Shown: positions 1 to 8,981, numbered from the stretch's first letter. The stretch: 64,000 nt of DNA from Paenibacillus caui (GCF_019904135.1 NZ_JAIOGQ010000008.1:1-64000); one strand, 5' to 3'. The notes: generated from the letters alone by a model not told the origin. Translations and numbers: made by a program.

Positions 1-124
1 GATACTTTCGTCGACGCGCTTCTACGTACAGATTTCGCCATACGCAGGCATCCCAGCTACGCGGGGGCTTGGCCCCTCCCGCGACCGGACTTTCACCGGC
101 AAGAAGATGCGTGCTTCTGGGCAC
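1..124 (-). ncRNA. Structured RNA cut by the window edge, possibly group II intron 5' end
   Basis: Read on the minus strand from about 124 toward 1, the sequence begins GTGCCCAG. It then contains a GCCGGTGAAAGTCCGG stem-loop and a GC-rich hairpin whose arms are GGGGC and GCCCC. The GGTGAAAGTCC signature between complementary arms is typical of domain I near the 5' end of bacterial group II introns. The element starts just after the terminator of the neighbouring gene, which is where group IIC introns favour insertion. The first bases are GTGCC rather than the canonical GTGCG, and no reverse transcriptase is visible because the element runs off the window. A cobalamin-type riboswitch shares a similar GGTGAAA stem, but no GCCACTG or GGGAAGG box was found. 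The identification is inference. Confidence 0.35.
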
Positions 125-130
125 GCGAAA

Positions 131-161
131 ATGTAAAGGGATGCCTTTGTGCAGGCATCCC
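131..161 (-). terminator. Rho-independent terminator of the YpuI-like gene
   Basis: A perfect 9-bp stem (GGGATGCCT with AGGCATCCC) with a short loop lies 33 bp past the stop codon of the gene at 194-694. On the minus strand it is followed by TTTACATTTT. Confidence 0.7.
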
Positions 162-193
162 GGGTTCATTGGTAAGTTGTCATTCCCTTGTTT

Positions 194-694
194 TTAGCAG
201 CCGCTTTTTTGCATGCGGAGCTGCGTTAAATAGTCGCTTTCATAGTAAGTCAAATCATCACGAAGCTCTTCATAAATTTTTGTAACATCAAGAACCACAT
301 CCCGTGCAGCACGGACGGGCTTGCGCCGGAAACGGATTGCGTCTTGTCCTGTATAGGCATAGCGGCCATCCTCGGCATAACCTTCACTTTTCGGATAGAA
401 GAAATTGTTAACGCAGTCGTGATAAACATGATAAAGCGCCTTCTCTGCAGCTTCCTTATCGAAGTTCGGCCGACGAAGCAATACACCGAGCTTTTCGTAG
501 TTCGCCTCCGTAAAAACCAGCAAATGGCGAAGATCACTTAAAAACCCTTTGTAGAAACGAGTGGTTTCTTCATCCGGTTCCTCCGCGAGCTGTGGCAGCG
601 AATAATGATTCAGAAATTGTTCAAGTCTTTCTGCGGCTGTCTTCAATTTGTCTCTTGCGGATTCACATAGATGTTGGGTATTCGCTTCAGGCAT
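194..694 (-). CDS. ypuI: YpuI-like protein (DUF3907 family)
   Basis: This is a 166-residue soluble protein without signal peptide or membrane segment. The central part (AEKALYHVYHDC, then a Tyr-Pro-Lys and Tyr-Thr-Gly-rich stretch) and the acidic, Tyr-rich C-terminal helix (YEELRDDLTYYESDY) resemble the Bacillus YpuI/DUF3907 family, whose function is unknown. The ATG at 694 has an AAGGAGA ribosome binding site about 9 bases upstream. The gene appears monocistronic, with its own terminator at 131-161. Family assignment is from memory of the motif pattern and is moderately sure. No biochemical role can be given. Confidence 0.6.
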   Translation of the reverse strand: MPEANTQHLCESARDKLKTAAERLEQFLNHYSLPQLAEEPDEETTRFYKGFLSDLRHLLVFTEANYEKLGVLLRRPNFDKEAAEKALYHVYHDCVNNFFYPKSEGYAEDGRYAYTGQDAIRFRRKPVRAARDVVLDVTKIYEELRDDLTYYESDYLTQLRMQKSGC

Positions 695-745
695 ACAGTC
701 AGTTCTCCTTCCATTCTGTCAAAAGAGGATCTAAAGTTCATTCGA

Positions 746-751
746 ATTATA
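746..751 (-). promoter_or_regulatory. Possible -10 element upstream of the YpuI-like gene
   Basis: A TATAAT hexamer on the minus strand lies about 50 bases upstream of the start at 694. No good -35 is seen at 17-18 bases, so this is a weak call. Confidence 0.35.
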
Positions 752-955
752 GAACCTATCCATAGTGATATTCTACCATAAAATACTTTCCAAAGGTATC
801 CCGTCTTGTCCGGGCAAACGCCTTATCCATAAATTCCTAGCCTTCTTCCCGGGGCTATACGAGAATAAAATCTTCGGTGTCGTCGAACGCTAAATTCGGG
901 CTGTAAATCCAAAAACAAGGGGAACGCAAACAAATTATTCAAGAAGGTGGCTATC

Positions 956-2848
956 GTGACGATAAAAAAAGGGTCGATCATCGGCTTATCCGCGGCTTTA
1001 TTGGCCGCATGCTTGCTTCCTGCCTGCAACTCCGGGACGGCCAGGTCCGGACGGGACGTGGAACAATCGAAGCCGAAAACGGAGCAGCATTTGAAGCACA
1101 ACATGCTCAAACAGGATATTACGGCGACAGAACGTCTGGCAAGAAGGGATGCCCGCCAGCATCTGGCCGATCTGACCTTAAGATATAACCTCTCCCCGAA
1201 AGAGGCTGACCAGTATGTAAAAAAACTTCAGAAAAACCATAGCCATCTGCTGTCCATTGTCCCGGTTGGCAGCTATTCTGGAAAGAGCGCAATCAAGAGC
1301 AGCGGGTTCAAGCCTTCACCGGCAGAAGAAAAGGAACTTGGTACTTACATGCGATTTGCAAAAAAGTCACTGCAAAGAGGCAAAAAGTACGAGTCTCCCT
1401 CCTTTCCGGAAAATGATCCTCGCTATTTCATTATGGCGCAGCCGGATGAAAGCAAACGTAGAGGCATTATCGGCGTGTTCAGCACCAGTATATTAAAAAG
1501 CGTCGAAAATCACCAGCGGAAAAATTTACGCCTCATTCCTTATCCCAAGGAAGGCAGATACAATGTGGAATCGGCTCATCCCGACACGATGCGGGACATC
1601 ACGGTAAAGACCGGCCACGATAACGAAAATGCCAGCCATTTTTACGAGAACGAAGTAGTCGTTACCTTCAACCAGCCGCTTAACGGGGCCGATCTTCGCC
1701 GTATTGAAAAGGATCTTGGCTGCAAGCCCGCTCAAATGATCAGGAATACGTATATTTTTCATTCCGATCATAAAAATACGAAGGAACTGAGCGCGTACTT
1801 CAAGCAAAAATGGCATCCTCTTTACGTGGAGCCCCACTACCTGTACTTGACAAACGAAGCTGACGACGATTACGGTATCGGGCTTGATGATACAAGAGAT
1901 GTAACGGAAGTGCCCAATGATGCCCTGTTCTCGGATTATCAATGGAACCTGCCCATCACAAACACCAATCAGGGCTGGAAGCTCTCTACAGGGGCAAGCG
2001 ACGTTATCGTTGCCGTCGTCGATACCGGCGTTGATCTGGATCATCCCGATCTCCAGGGCCGCTTGCTTCCCGGATACAATGTCGTCTCGCCGAACGATAA
2101 GCCCATGGACGATGTAGGGCACGGCACGCATGTGGCCGGGATTATTGCCGCCAATGTCAACAACAGGGAAGGCATCGCCGGCATGACCTGGAGCACGAAA
2201 ATTCTTCCCGTTAAAGCGCTGGACAGCAGCGGGTCGGGAACCACCTATTCGGTGGCACAAGGCATTATTTGGGCCGTTGATCAAGGGGCCAAGGTCATCA
2301 ACCTTAGCCTGGGCAATTATGCGGAAGCCCAATTTCTCCATGATGCGATCAAGTACGCATTTGACCATGACGCCGTCGTGATCGCTGCCACCGGAAATGA
2401 CAATACGGAGCGTCCCGGCTATCCGGCGGCATATCCCGAGGTACTGTCCGTATCCGCGACGGATTCCAATCTGAAACGGGCGTCTTTCTCCAATTTCGGC
2501 GATTATATTGACGTTATGGCTCCCGGAGAGAGCATTGCAAGCACGTATCCCGGCAACCAATACGCCGCGCTTTCCGGCACATCGATGGCAAGCCCGCATG
2601 TGGCCGCACTCGCCGCGCTAATTCGTTCGGTCAACCCGGATTTGAAAAATACGGAAGTGATGGACATCATCCGCAAAAATGTGAAGGATCTCGGAACGGC
2701 CGGCCGGGATAAATACTTTGGCTACGGCCAAATCAATGTCTATGCAGCCCTTCAGGCCGCTGGAAACAACCGGAGCCCGATTCAGCTTTGGCCGCAGAAT
2801 GTGGAGCATAAATTAAACGGGCTGCTGGAAAGACAGCCTGCCAAATAA
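956..2848 (+). CDS. S8 family serine protease (subtilisin-like) with lipoprotein-type signal
   Basis: This is a secreted subtilase. The GTG at 956 is chosen because AAGGTGG lies 5 bases upstream; an in-frame GTG at 947 lies inside that ribosome binding site. From 956 the protein has 630 residues. A basic start and hydrophobic stretch end in LLAAC and LLPAC, two possible lipoboxes, so membrane anchoring is likely. A propeptide-like region of about 330 residues follows. The catalytic triad is visible as Asp356 (VVDTGVDLDHPDL), His389 (GHGTHVAGI) and Ser543 (GTSMASPHVAAL). The C-terminus ends soon after the peptidase domain with no cell-wall anchor. It is one of few plus-strand genes here and appears to be transcribed alone. 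The substrate is unknown; roles in nutrition or envelope protein processing are both possible. Confidence 0.93.
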   Translation: MTIKKGSIIGLSAALLAACLLPACNSGTARSGRDVEQSKPKTEQHLKHNMLKQDITATERLARRDARQHLADLTLRYNLSPKEADQYVKKLQKNHSHLLSIVPVGSYSGKSAIKSSGFKPSPAEEKELGTYMRFAKKSLQRGKKYESPSFPENDPRYFIMAQPDESKRRGIIGVFSTSILKSVENHQRKNLRLIPYPKEGRYNVESAHPDTMRDITVKTGHDNENASHFYENEVVVTFNQPLNGADLRRIEKDLGCKPAQMIRNTYIFHSDHKNTKELSAYFKQKWHPLYVEPHYLYLTNEADDDYGIGLDDTRDVTEVPNDALFSDYQWNLPITNTNQGWKLSTGASDVIVAVVDTGVDLDHPDLQGRLLPGYNVVSPNDKPMDDVGHGTHVAGIIAANVNNREGIAGMTWSTKILPVKALDSSGSGTTYSVAQGIIWAVDQGAKVINLSLGNYAEAQFLHDAIKYAFDHDAVVIAATGNDNTERPGYPAAYPEVLSVSATDSNLKRASFSNFGDYIDVMAPGESIASTYPGNQYAALSGTSMASPHVAALAALIRSVNPDLKNTEVMDIIRKNVKDLGTAGRDKYFGYGQINVYAALQAAGNNRSPIQLWPQNVEHKLNGLLERQPAK

Positions 2849-2849
2849 A

Positions 2850-2913
2850 AACCCCCGGTTAAAGGAAATGCAGCCTTCTTGCAAGGCCTGGACAATTCCT
2901 TTAACCAGGGGTT
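2850..2913. terminator. Bidirectional terminator between the protease gene and rnpB
   Basis: A long inverted repeat (about ACCCCCGGTTAAAGGAA against TTCCTTTAACCAGGGGT) lies directly after the protease stop codon. It has AAAA on its left and GTTTCGTT on its right. It can end the protease transcript and possibly also the RNase P RNA coming from the other side. Confidence 0.75.
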
Positions 2914-2939
2914 TCGTTGTTATATAAATGTTGCAGTGA

Positions 2940-3341
2940 CGGAAGTTTTCCGTAAGCCGGGTTCTGTACTTGTAGTGGTTGTAACGGGAACTACCCTCCC
3001 ACCATAAGTGACAATCATCTATCTAGGCCGTTTATTGCTAAACGGCTCCAGCGACCAACCCGAACGCGCCTCGGGCTAAGGCTGCTCTTTAAAAGCTGCG
3101 TTCCATTAGGTCTTGCTCCAGATGGGGTTTACCAGGAACGAAGTCACCAACGCTCCTCGGGGTCTCTTACACCTCGGTTCCATCCTTGCCTGTGCCGCAT
3201 GAAAGCGGCCATCGGCGGTCCATTTCTGTGGCACTATCCTTCGGCTCGCGCCGACTGGACGTTATCCAGCATCCTGCCCTATGGAGCCCGGACTTTCCTC
3301 CCGCAGCGGTTGCTGCCGGCGATTGTCTGTCAAACTTCCAA
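2940..3341 (-). ncRNA. rnpB: RNase P RNA component (class A type)
   Basis: This is the catalytic RNA of ribonuclease P, which matures tRNA 5' ends. On the minus strand it carries the conserved GGAAAGTCCGGGCTCC near the 5' end, GTGCCACAGAA, GGTAAACCCC, AGATAGATGATTG and the 3' ACAGAACCCGGCTTA. Terminal helix P1 can be read directly: GGAAGTTT near 3339 pairs with AAACTTCC near 2941, which sets the ends to within a few bases. The 3' ACAGAACCCGGCTTA and the GGAGCAAG segment follow the class A (E. coli-like) pattern, not the class B pattern of Bacillus subtilis. Confidence 0.95.
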
Positions 3342-3411
3342 ACAACATCTGTTAGTATACAAAAATTTTATGGGTAGCACAACCCCAAAATACAGGAAAA
3401 TAGCCCATAAA

Positions 3412-4527
3412 TTACCTGAAAGTAAATACTTCGGTATTGACCTCGGATGCCGTCACTTTCGTATCGCTTTTCTGCTCCGCCAGCTTGCCTGCCAGCCAGT
3501 CCGCCACTTTCCTTTTCATGATCTTCTCGGCGTTATGGCCGGGGTCGATAAAAGAAATGCCTGCCGCCAAGGCATCCTGCGCCGTATGATAATCGACGTC
3601 TCCGGTGACCAGCACGTCCGCCCCGCGAAACTGCGCGCTGCGCCAGTACTTCCCGCCTGAACCGCCGATAACAGCAGCCTTGCGAATTATTTTATCCGGA
3701 TCTCCTACTACCCGGACGAAGGGAACGTCCAACTCCTGCTTCACCCTTTCCGCGAAGGCTCCGAGCGTCACCGGCTCTTTCAGCTTGCCGACCCGGCCCA
3801 GTCCGAAGGTGCGGCCCTTCAAATCCACAGGATACAGATCATACGCCACTTCTTCGTATGGATGATTTTTCAGCATCGCCTGAATGACTTTGTTTCGAAT
3901 GCTGTTTGGGACAATCGTTTCAATCCGCATTTCCTGGGCTAACTCCAGCTTGCCAGGCTCACCGATATACGGATCGGTTCCCTCGCCCGGCTTGAATGTG
4001 CCATATCCTTCAATATTAAAGCTGCAGTGGCTGTAATTGCCGATCCAGCCCGCGCCGGCGTTCAGAACCGCATCCAGAACCTTCCGGTGATGATCCTTCG
4101 GCACAAACACGACCAGCTTGAACAGCTTGTCGGTATGTACATCTTCCAGCGAATCCGAGCCATCAATGCCAAGCGCCTCAGCCATCCAGTCGTTCATGCC
4201 GCCTTCCGTCACGTCCAGATTCGTATGGCTGATATAGACGGCTATATCATGCTTGATCAGCTTCTCGTAAAGCCGGCCCGCCGGCGTATCCGTCGCAATC
4301 TGCGCAAGCGGGCGGAAAATGATCGCGTGATGGGCAATAATCAGATCGGCGCCGAGCCGGATCGCTTCCTCCACAACCTCGTCATTGACGTCAAGCGCTA
4401 CAAGCACCTGCTTGATCTCTTTTTGCAGCGTTCCGAGCTGCAGTCCGATTTTATCTCCCTCCATCGCCACATGCTTTGGAGCAAGCTGCTCCATCAGCTG
4501 AATTACCGTTTGGCCTTTTGCAAACAC
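3412..4527 (-). CDS. yqfO: Nif3-like dinuclear metal centre hexameric protein (YqfO family)
   Basis: This 371-residue protein belongs to the Nif3/YbgI family, soluble proteins that form hexamers with a two-metal site. Family function is unsettled; a GTP cyclohydrolase I type 2 label is common but unproven. Metal-ligand motifs are visible: ADLIIAHHAIIF in the N-terminal half, ISHTNLDV, and a late ISFIDPGHNAE region. The length fits the longer Firmicute form with an inserted PII-like domain between the two Nif3 halves (around residues 125-230). The start overlaps the end of trmK by 25 bases, so the two are co-transcribed, as in other Bacilli. Confidence 0.92.
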   Translation of the reverse strand: MFAKGQTVIQLMEQLAPKHVAMEGDKIGLQLGTLQKEIKQVLVALDVNDEVVEEAIRLGADLIIAHHAIIFRPLAQIATDTPAGRLYEKLIKHDIAVYISHTNLDVTEGGMNDWMAEALGIDGSDSLEDVHTDKLFKLVVFVPKDHHRKVLDAVLNAGAGWIGNYSHCSFNIEGYGTFKPGEGTDPYIGEPGKLELAQEMRIETIVPNSIRNKVIQAMLKNHPYEEVAYDLYPVDLKGRTFGLGRVGKLKEPVTLGAFAERVKQELDVPFVRVVGDPDKIIRKAAVIGGSGGKYWRSAQFRGADVLVTGDVDYHTAQDALAAGISFIDPGHNAEKIMKRKVADWLAGKLAEQKSDTKVTASEVNTEVFTFR

Positions 4528-5261
4528 GACAATACCTCCTTCATCTGCTTCATTTGAATATCAAGCTCCGCTTCTTTCAGTCGTGCCGACGGCTGTTCGG
4601 ACTTTGACATCTGCCTGCGAATTTTAGCAAGCTTGTCCAGTTCGGACTCCCATTTGGCAAAAAAAACGTCCGGCGGGTTTTTCGTCAAATGCGGTCCAAG
4701 CAAGATAAGCCATTCCTTTGTCAAGGGCGGCGCTCCCGGCAGGGTTCGCTCCCGATAGAGCTCTTCATTCAGGGATTCTGCTTCTTCGGTCCGGTCGGCG
4801 ACCAAAATTTCATAAATTTTGCCGTCTTCTTTAAGAATATGCTCGGCAGTTAAATACCATCCCTGTTCCAGCAGCCAGCGGCGCACCACATCTTCCCCGA
4901 CATTGGGCTGCAGCACAAGCCGCTTAACCCCTGCAAGCTTGTCCATACCCTCGCCCAAAATATTCGAAATCAGCGCGCCGCCCATGCCCGCAATTGTAAT
5001 GGTATCCACTTCGCCGTTTCGGATAACGGCCAAGCCGTCTCCTTTGCGGACCGAAATTTTACCGCCAAGCCCGGCAGAAGCCACCTGCCGTTTGGCCGCT
5101 TCAAGCGGTCCGTCGTTCACCTCTCCCGCCACAGCGCTTGCCGCGCGGCCGTCAAGAACCGCCGCTACGGGCAGCAGCGCATGGTCGGAACCGATATCGG
5201 CGAATTTGCAGCCCGCAGGCAAATAATCCGCCACTTTTTGCAATCTTGCTGATAGTTTCAT
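4503..5261 (-). CDS. trmK: tRNA (adenine(22)-N(1))-methyltransferase TrmK
   Basis: TrmK methylates N1 of adenine 22 in the D-loop of tRNAs using S-adenosylmethionine. The protein has a Rossmann SAM-binding motif near residues 20-30 (FADIGSDHALLP), an ITIAGMGG stretch, QPNVGEDVVRRWL, and a C-terminal coiled-coil-like tail, all typical of the family. The ATG at 5261 is preferred because GGGTGG lies 5 bases upstream. The in-frame ATG at 5282 has no ribosome binding site. This gives 252 residues. It is upstream of and overlaps the Nif3-like gene, the usual Bacillus arrangement downstream of sigA. Confidence 0.93.
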   Translation of the reverse strand: MKLSARLQKVADYLPAGCKFADIGSDHALLPVAAVLDGRAASAVAGEVNDGPLEAAKRQVASAGLGGKISVRKGDGLAVIRNGEVDTITIAGMGGALISNILGEGMDKLAGVKRLVLQPNVGEDVVRRWLLEQGWYLTAEHILKEDGKIYEILVADRTEEAESLNEELYRERTLPGAPPLTKEWLILLGPHLTKNPPDVFFAKWESELDKLAKIRRQMSKSEQPSARLKEAELDIQMKQMKEVLSCLQKAKR

Positions 5262-5409
5262 GTAGCCACCCACATTATCCATTTTTTCAGAATTTGATAA
5301 ATAACAACACCATTTGCATTATCCAGGCAAAAAAGCTAAAATAAAACTCATACAAACAAAATAAATACATAAATCCCAAATAAAAGAAATTGATTGAGCG
5401 TATATTCAG

Positions 5410-5442
5410 AAAAAAAGACCTTGCTGCATGCCGCAGAAGGTC
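5410..5442 (-). terminator. Terminator downstream of sigA
   Basis: The hairpin arms GACCTTCTGC and GCAGCAAGGTC (minus strand) are followed by TTTTTTT. It lies 10 bases after the sigA stop codon, so sigA is separated from trmK. Confidence 0.85.
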
Positions 5443-5451
5443 CGGGGATCT

Positions 5452-6582
5452 CTATTCGAGAAAATCCTTCAGCCGTTTGCTCCGGCTGGGATGACGAAGC
5501 TTGCGGAGCGCCTTGGCTTCAATCTGGCGAATACGCTCCCTCGTTACGCCGAACACCTTGCCGACTTCTTCAAGAGTCCGGGTGCGTCCGTCGTCGAGAC
5601 CAAAGCGCAGCCGCAGCACGTTTTCTTCGCGTTCGGTCAGCGTATCGAGCACGTCTTCCAGCTGCTCCTTAAGCAGTTCATAAGCAGCCGCATCCGCCGG
5701 GGCCAGCGCTTCCTGATCCTCGATGAAATCCCCCAGGTGGGAATCGTCCTCTTCTCCGATCGGCGTCTCGAGCGATACCGGTTCCTGAGCGATTTTCATA
5801 ATTTCGCGCACTTTCTCTACGCTCAGGTCCATCTCCGCTGCGATTTCCTCCGGCGTAGGTTCACGGCCCAGCTCCTGAAGCAGCTGACGGGAAACCCGAA
5901 TCAGCTTGTTGATCGTCTCCACCATATGCACCGGAATGCGGATCGTTCTGGCCTGGTCCGCAATAGCGCGTGTAATGGCCTGTCTGATCCACCATGTAGC
6001 ATAGGTGCTGAATTTAAAACCTTTCGAATAATCGAATTTCTCCACAGCCTTGATAAGGCCCATATTTCCTTCCTGAATTAGATCCAGAAACAGCATGCCT
6101 CTGCCAACATAGCGTTTCGCAATGCTGACGACGAGCCGCAGATTTGCTTCGGCAAGCCGCCGTTTGGCTTCCTCATCGCCGTTCTCGATCCGCTGAGCGA
6201 GCTCGATCTCTTCATTGGCCGACAGAAGCGGAACGCGTCCGATTTCTTTCAGATACATCCGTACCGGGTCGTTGATTTTGATACCCGGAGGCAAGCTGAG
6301 GTCATCGTCAAAGCTGAAATCATCATGATCCCCATTGTCGCCCTCATCACGCTGGCGGGAGGACAGTTCCTCATCGCTGACGTTGGTGACATCGATTCCC
6401 GTGTCGCTCAGCTGCTCAAAAAATTCATCCATCTGCTCAGGATCCTGCTCAAAAGGGGAGAGCTTTTCCATGATTTCTTTGTATGTCAGAGAAGACCGCT
6501 TCTTGCCCTGTTCCAAGAGCTGATCCTTGACCTGCTCAAGCGTTAATTCCGTTTCTAGTTCAGTATGCTGTTCATTCGTCAT
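5452..6582 (-). CDS. sigA: RNA polymerase primary sigma factor SigA (RpoD)
   Basis: This is the housekeeping sigma factor, 376 residues. Region 1.1 is at the N-terminus. Regions 2.1-2.4 lie around residues 140-210, with the invariant [19 protein letters not shown] and [11 protein letters not shown] stretches. Region 4.2 is at the C-terminus, with a helix-turn-helix around [18 protein letters not shown] ribosome binding site GGGAGG precedes the ATG. The gene follows dnaG after 47 bases and probably shares its transcript, the classic dnaG-sigA pair. The acidic stretch [15 protein letters not shown] just before region 1.2 is normal for Firmicutes. Confidence 0.98.
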   Translation of the reverse strand: MTNEQHTELETELTLEQVKDQLLEQGKKRSSLTYKEIMEKLSPFEQDPEQMDEFFEQLSDTGIDVTNVSDEELSSRQRDEGDNGDHDDFSFDDDLSLPPGIKINDPVRMYLKEIGRVPLLSANEEIELAQRIENGDEEAKRRLAEANLRLVVSIAKRYVGRGMLFLDLIQEGNMGLIKAVEKFDYSKGFKFSTYATWWIRQAITRAIADQARTIRIPVHMVETINKLIRVSRQLLQELGREPTPEEIAAEMDLSVEKVREIMKIAQEPVSLETPIGEEDDSHLGDFIEDQEALAPADAAAYELLKEQLEDVLDTLTEREENVLRLRFGLDDGRTRTLEEVGKVFGVTRERIRQIEAKALRKLRHPSRSKRLKDFLE

Positions 6583-6629
6583 ATTGGGGCTCCCTCCTCC
6601 CTAGAAACTTACGCCTCATCCACTTGTGT

Positions 6630-8447
6630 TCATTGTCTTTCTAGGGCTATAATCTCACTTGCAATTTGGGCGGCGGTTAAAAAGTCGCCTGCTTTCTCCG
6701 CCGCGATCATTTCTTCTTTCTTGCGATCAATGCTGCTCTTCAGGGGTACCTTGCGAATCTCCTTGATGCAATCATCAAGCTCCTGAACCGACCATTCCAG
6801 CGGCGTGTCCATTACGGCAATGGAGCTGACTACCTTCTCCAGCTTCTCATCCTGGAGCGATGAGACAAACCGGCTGACATCGGGGGTTTTTCCCTGAGCG
6901 TAGTAGGCATATAGATAAGCGGCGATCGCCGCATGTTCCTTAATATTGAATTGATCTCCGAGATGCTCGCTTACGTAACTTGCAACTTCATCATCCTGCA
7001 GCATGAACGATAACAGCCGCCGTTCTGCCACATGATAGGCCGGAAGCAACACCGGAGCTTCGGACTGCCTTTTTTTATGCCTACCAGTATTCCACCAATT
7101 GGCGTTATTATCCCCATCCGCCCGGTTTTTTTGCATATCGTGCCGGAACTGATTGCATTCCTGCTTCAGGCTGTCAAAGGAGACCTGAAGATCGGCGGAA
7201 AGCTCCTTCAAATAGATTTCCCGTTCTGTCGGGGATGGGAGCGGAGCGATCACTTCAATCGCTTCCCTGATGTAGGCAACTTTACCTGCTTCTTCTAGCA
7301 GTATATGGTTTTTCTTCAGATATATAAGCTTAAATTTAACCGCTGAAACAGCACCCTCAATCACCTGACTCAGAAAGCGCTCCCCGCCGTATTTCCGGAT
7401 ATATTCGTCAGGATCCAGCCCCTCGGCAAGCAAGGCAATCCGGACCTTGAATCCCGCTCCTTCCAGAATGGGAATACTCTTCATCGCCGCCGATTGTCCG
7501 GCTCTGTCGCCATCATAGCAAACAATCGCTTCGTCACAGGTCGATTTCAGGATTGCCGCATGGCTCTCGGTCAATGCAGTGCCCATCGTCGCCACGCTGT
7601 TATGGACTCCCGCTTCCCAAGCGCTGATAACATCCCCAAAGCCTTCGAAAATCACAACCTGTCTCTTCTTGCGAATTTCATTCTTCGACTGGTGCAGGTT
7701 GTATAGCGTGCGGCTCTTGCTGAACAGCCTGCTTTCCGGCGAATTCAAGTATTTCGGCTGTCCTTCCCCCAGAATCCGCCCGGCGAAAGCGATCACTTTG
7801 CCGCTGCGGTTATAGATCGGAAACATCACCCGGTCACGGAAGCGGTCAACAAAGCCCGTGCCGTCGTTCTTTGCCGAAAGCAGCCCGCCTTTCTCCATTG
7901 CCGAAAGATCGAACGAACGTTTGTCCAGAAATTGGACAAGCGTATCCCACCGGGCCGGCGCATATCCGATGCCAAACCGGTCAATCAGCCGGTCGCCGAT
8001 TCCCCGGCCTTTCAAGTAGTCCATGGCCTGCTTGCCATGCTCCGTATTTTTCAGCAGAAAATGATACAGCTTCGCCGACCACTCATTGGCCTGAAGCAGA
8101 GCGTCAAGCTCCGGATTATGCGGTGCAGCCGCAGAGCCGTTTAGATCCGTAAATGGAATATGAGCCTCTTCGGCCATCAGCTTAACCGCTTCCGGGAATG
8201 ACAGTCCTTCCATTTCCATTCTGAATTTGATTGCATTGCCTCCCGCACCACAGCCGTAGCAATGAAAGATCTGCCGGTCCGGGGTAACGGTAAAAGAAGG
8301 GGTTTTCTCCGAATGAAACGGACACAACCCTTTTAAATATTTTCCCTGTTTGGTGAGATGAACATGCCTGCTTACGGTGTCAACGATATCATGGTGTAGC
8401 AATACAGCTTCAATGACTTCCTCCGGAATGTTTCGTCCGGTACTCAT
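6630..8447 (-). CDS. dnaG: DNA primase DnaG
   Basis: DnaG makes the RNA primers for replication and works with the replicative helicase. The N-terminal zinc finger is Cys42-x2-His45-x17-Cys63-x2-Cys66. A TOPRIM core follows, with EGFGDVISAWEAG and the acidic YDGDRAGQSA motif. The C-terminal third is the helicase-binding domain. The ATG at 8447 is chosen because AAGGTGG lies 5 bases upstream; an in-frame ATG at 8462 lies just before that site and would add five residues. The length of 605 residues is normal. It is upstream of sigA in the same direction. Confidence 0.97.
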   Translation of the reverse strand: MSTGRNIPEEVIEAVLLHHDIVDTVSRHVHLTKQGKYLKGLCPFHSEKTPSFTVTPDRQIFHCYGCGAGGNAIKFRMEMEGLSFPEAVKLMAEEAHIPFTDLNGSAAAPHNPELDALLQANEWSAKLYHFLLKNTEHGKQAMDYLKGRGIGDRLIDRFGIGYAPARWDTLVQFLDKRSFDLSAMEKGGLLSAKNDGTGFVDRFRDRVMFPIYNRSGKVIAFAGRILGEGQPKYLNSPESRLFSKSRTLYNLHQSKNEIRKKRQVVIFEGFGDVISAWEAGVHNSVATMGTALTESHAAILKSTCDEAIVCYDGDRAGQSAAMKSIPILEGAGFKVRIALLAEGLDPDEYIRKYGGERFLSQVIEGAVSAVKFKLIYLKKNHILLEEAGKVAYIREAIEVIAPLPSPTEREIYLKELSADLQVSFDSLKQECNQFRHDMQKNRADGDNNANWWNTGRHKKRQSEAPVLLPAYHVAERRLLSFMLQDDEVASYVSEHLGDQFNIKEHAAIAAYLYAYYAQGKTPDVSRFVSSLQDEKLEKVVSSIAVMDTPLEWSVQELDDCIKEIRKVPLKSSIDRKKEEMIAAEKAGDFLTAAQIASEIIALERQ

Positions 8448-8488
8448 CTTAACCACCTTCATCTCTTTTGCACGTTAATAGTAATTCG

Positions 8489-8944
8489 CTAAAATTGCCC
8501 GTTTTCCTGCCGCCCTTGTAAAAGTTTTGTCAGGTTTTGCTGAAAATGCTGCCGGTCCTCATCCGTAAAGGGACGCGGGCCCCTGGAATGTCGGCCAGCC
8601 CGGCGGGCTTTGGCCTGAGCGTGACGGCGTTCCAGCAGATAGTCGATATTGCCGGTATCGTAAATGTCTCCGCGTGGAGACAGAACATCGCAGCACTTGG
8701 CAATAGCCAGTGCTGCGAGTCCATAATCCTGAGTGACGACAATATCACCGGAAGCAATATGATTGGCAATAAACAAATCGGCGCTTTGCGAGCTTCGGTC
8801 CACCCGGACCACCGAAACGCCTTCCCCGCCCTGCAGCAGATGGTCGAATGAAGCAACCATCAGAACCGGAACCGAGAATTTTCTTGCCGTTTCTGCAATT
8901 TCCTGTTTGACAGGACAGGAATCCCCGTCCACAACAATTCTCAT
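8489..8944 (-). CDS. yqxD: YaiI/YqxD family protein (UPF0178)
   Basis: This 151-residue protein belongs to UPF0178/DUF188, related to PIN-like nuclease folds. Its activity has not been established. The family start MRIVVDGDSCPVK is present with its acidic DGD motif, followed by VTQDYGLAALAI and a basic C-terminal tail. The ATG at 8944 has GGAGGAG about 9 bases upstream. The open frame continues further upstream to 9013, but that part overlaps glyS and lacks family similarity. The position between glyS and dnaG is the conserved one. ccpN and yqfL, which lie between glyS and yqxD in B. subtilis, are absent. Confidence 0.88.
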   Translation of the reverse strand: MRIVVDGDSCPVKQEIAETARKFSVPVLMVASFDHLLQGGEGVSVVRVDRSSQSADLFIANHIASGDIVVTQDYGLAALAIAKCCDVLSPRGDIYDTGNIDYLLERRHAQAKARRAGRHSRGPRPFTDEDRQHFQQNLTKLLQGRQENGQF

Positions 8945-8981
8945 TCTTCGGCTCCTCCTAATCCGGAAAGACTTTGAAGAA

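Noticed and set aside
1..124. Cobalamin riboswitch at the left edge
   Set aside because: The GGTGAAAGTCC stem fits partly, but no GCCACTG or GGGAAGG box is seen and no vitamin B12 gene lies downstream within the window.
1526..2599. 357-codon frame opposite the S8 protease
   Set aside because: The plus-strand protease has the complete catalytic triad; the antisense frame has no motif.
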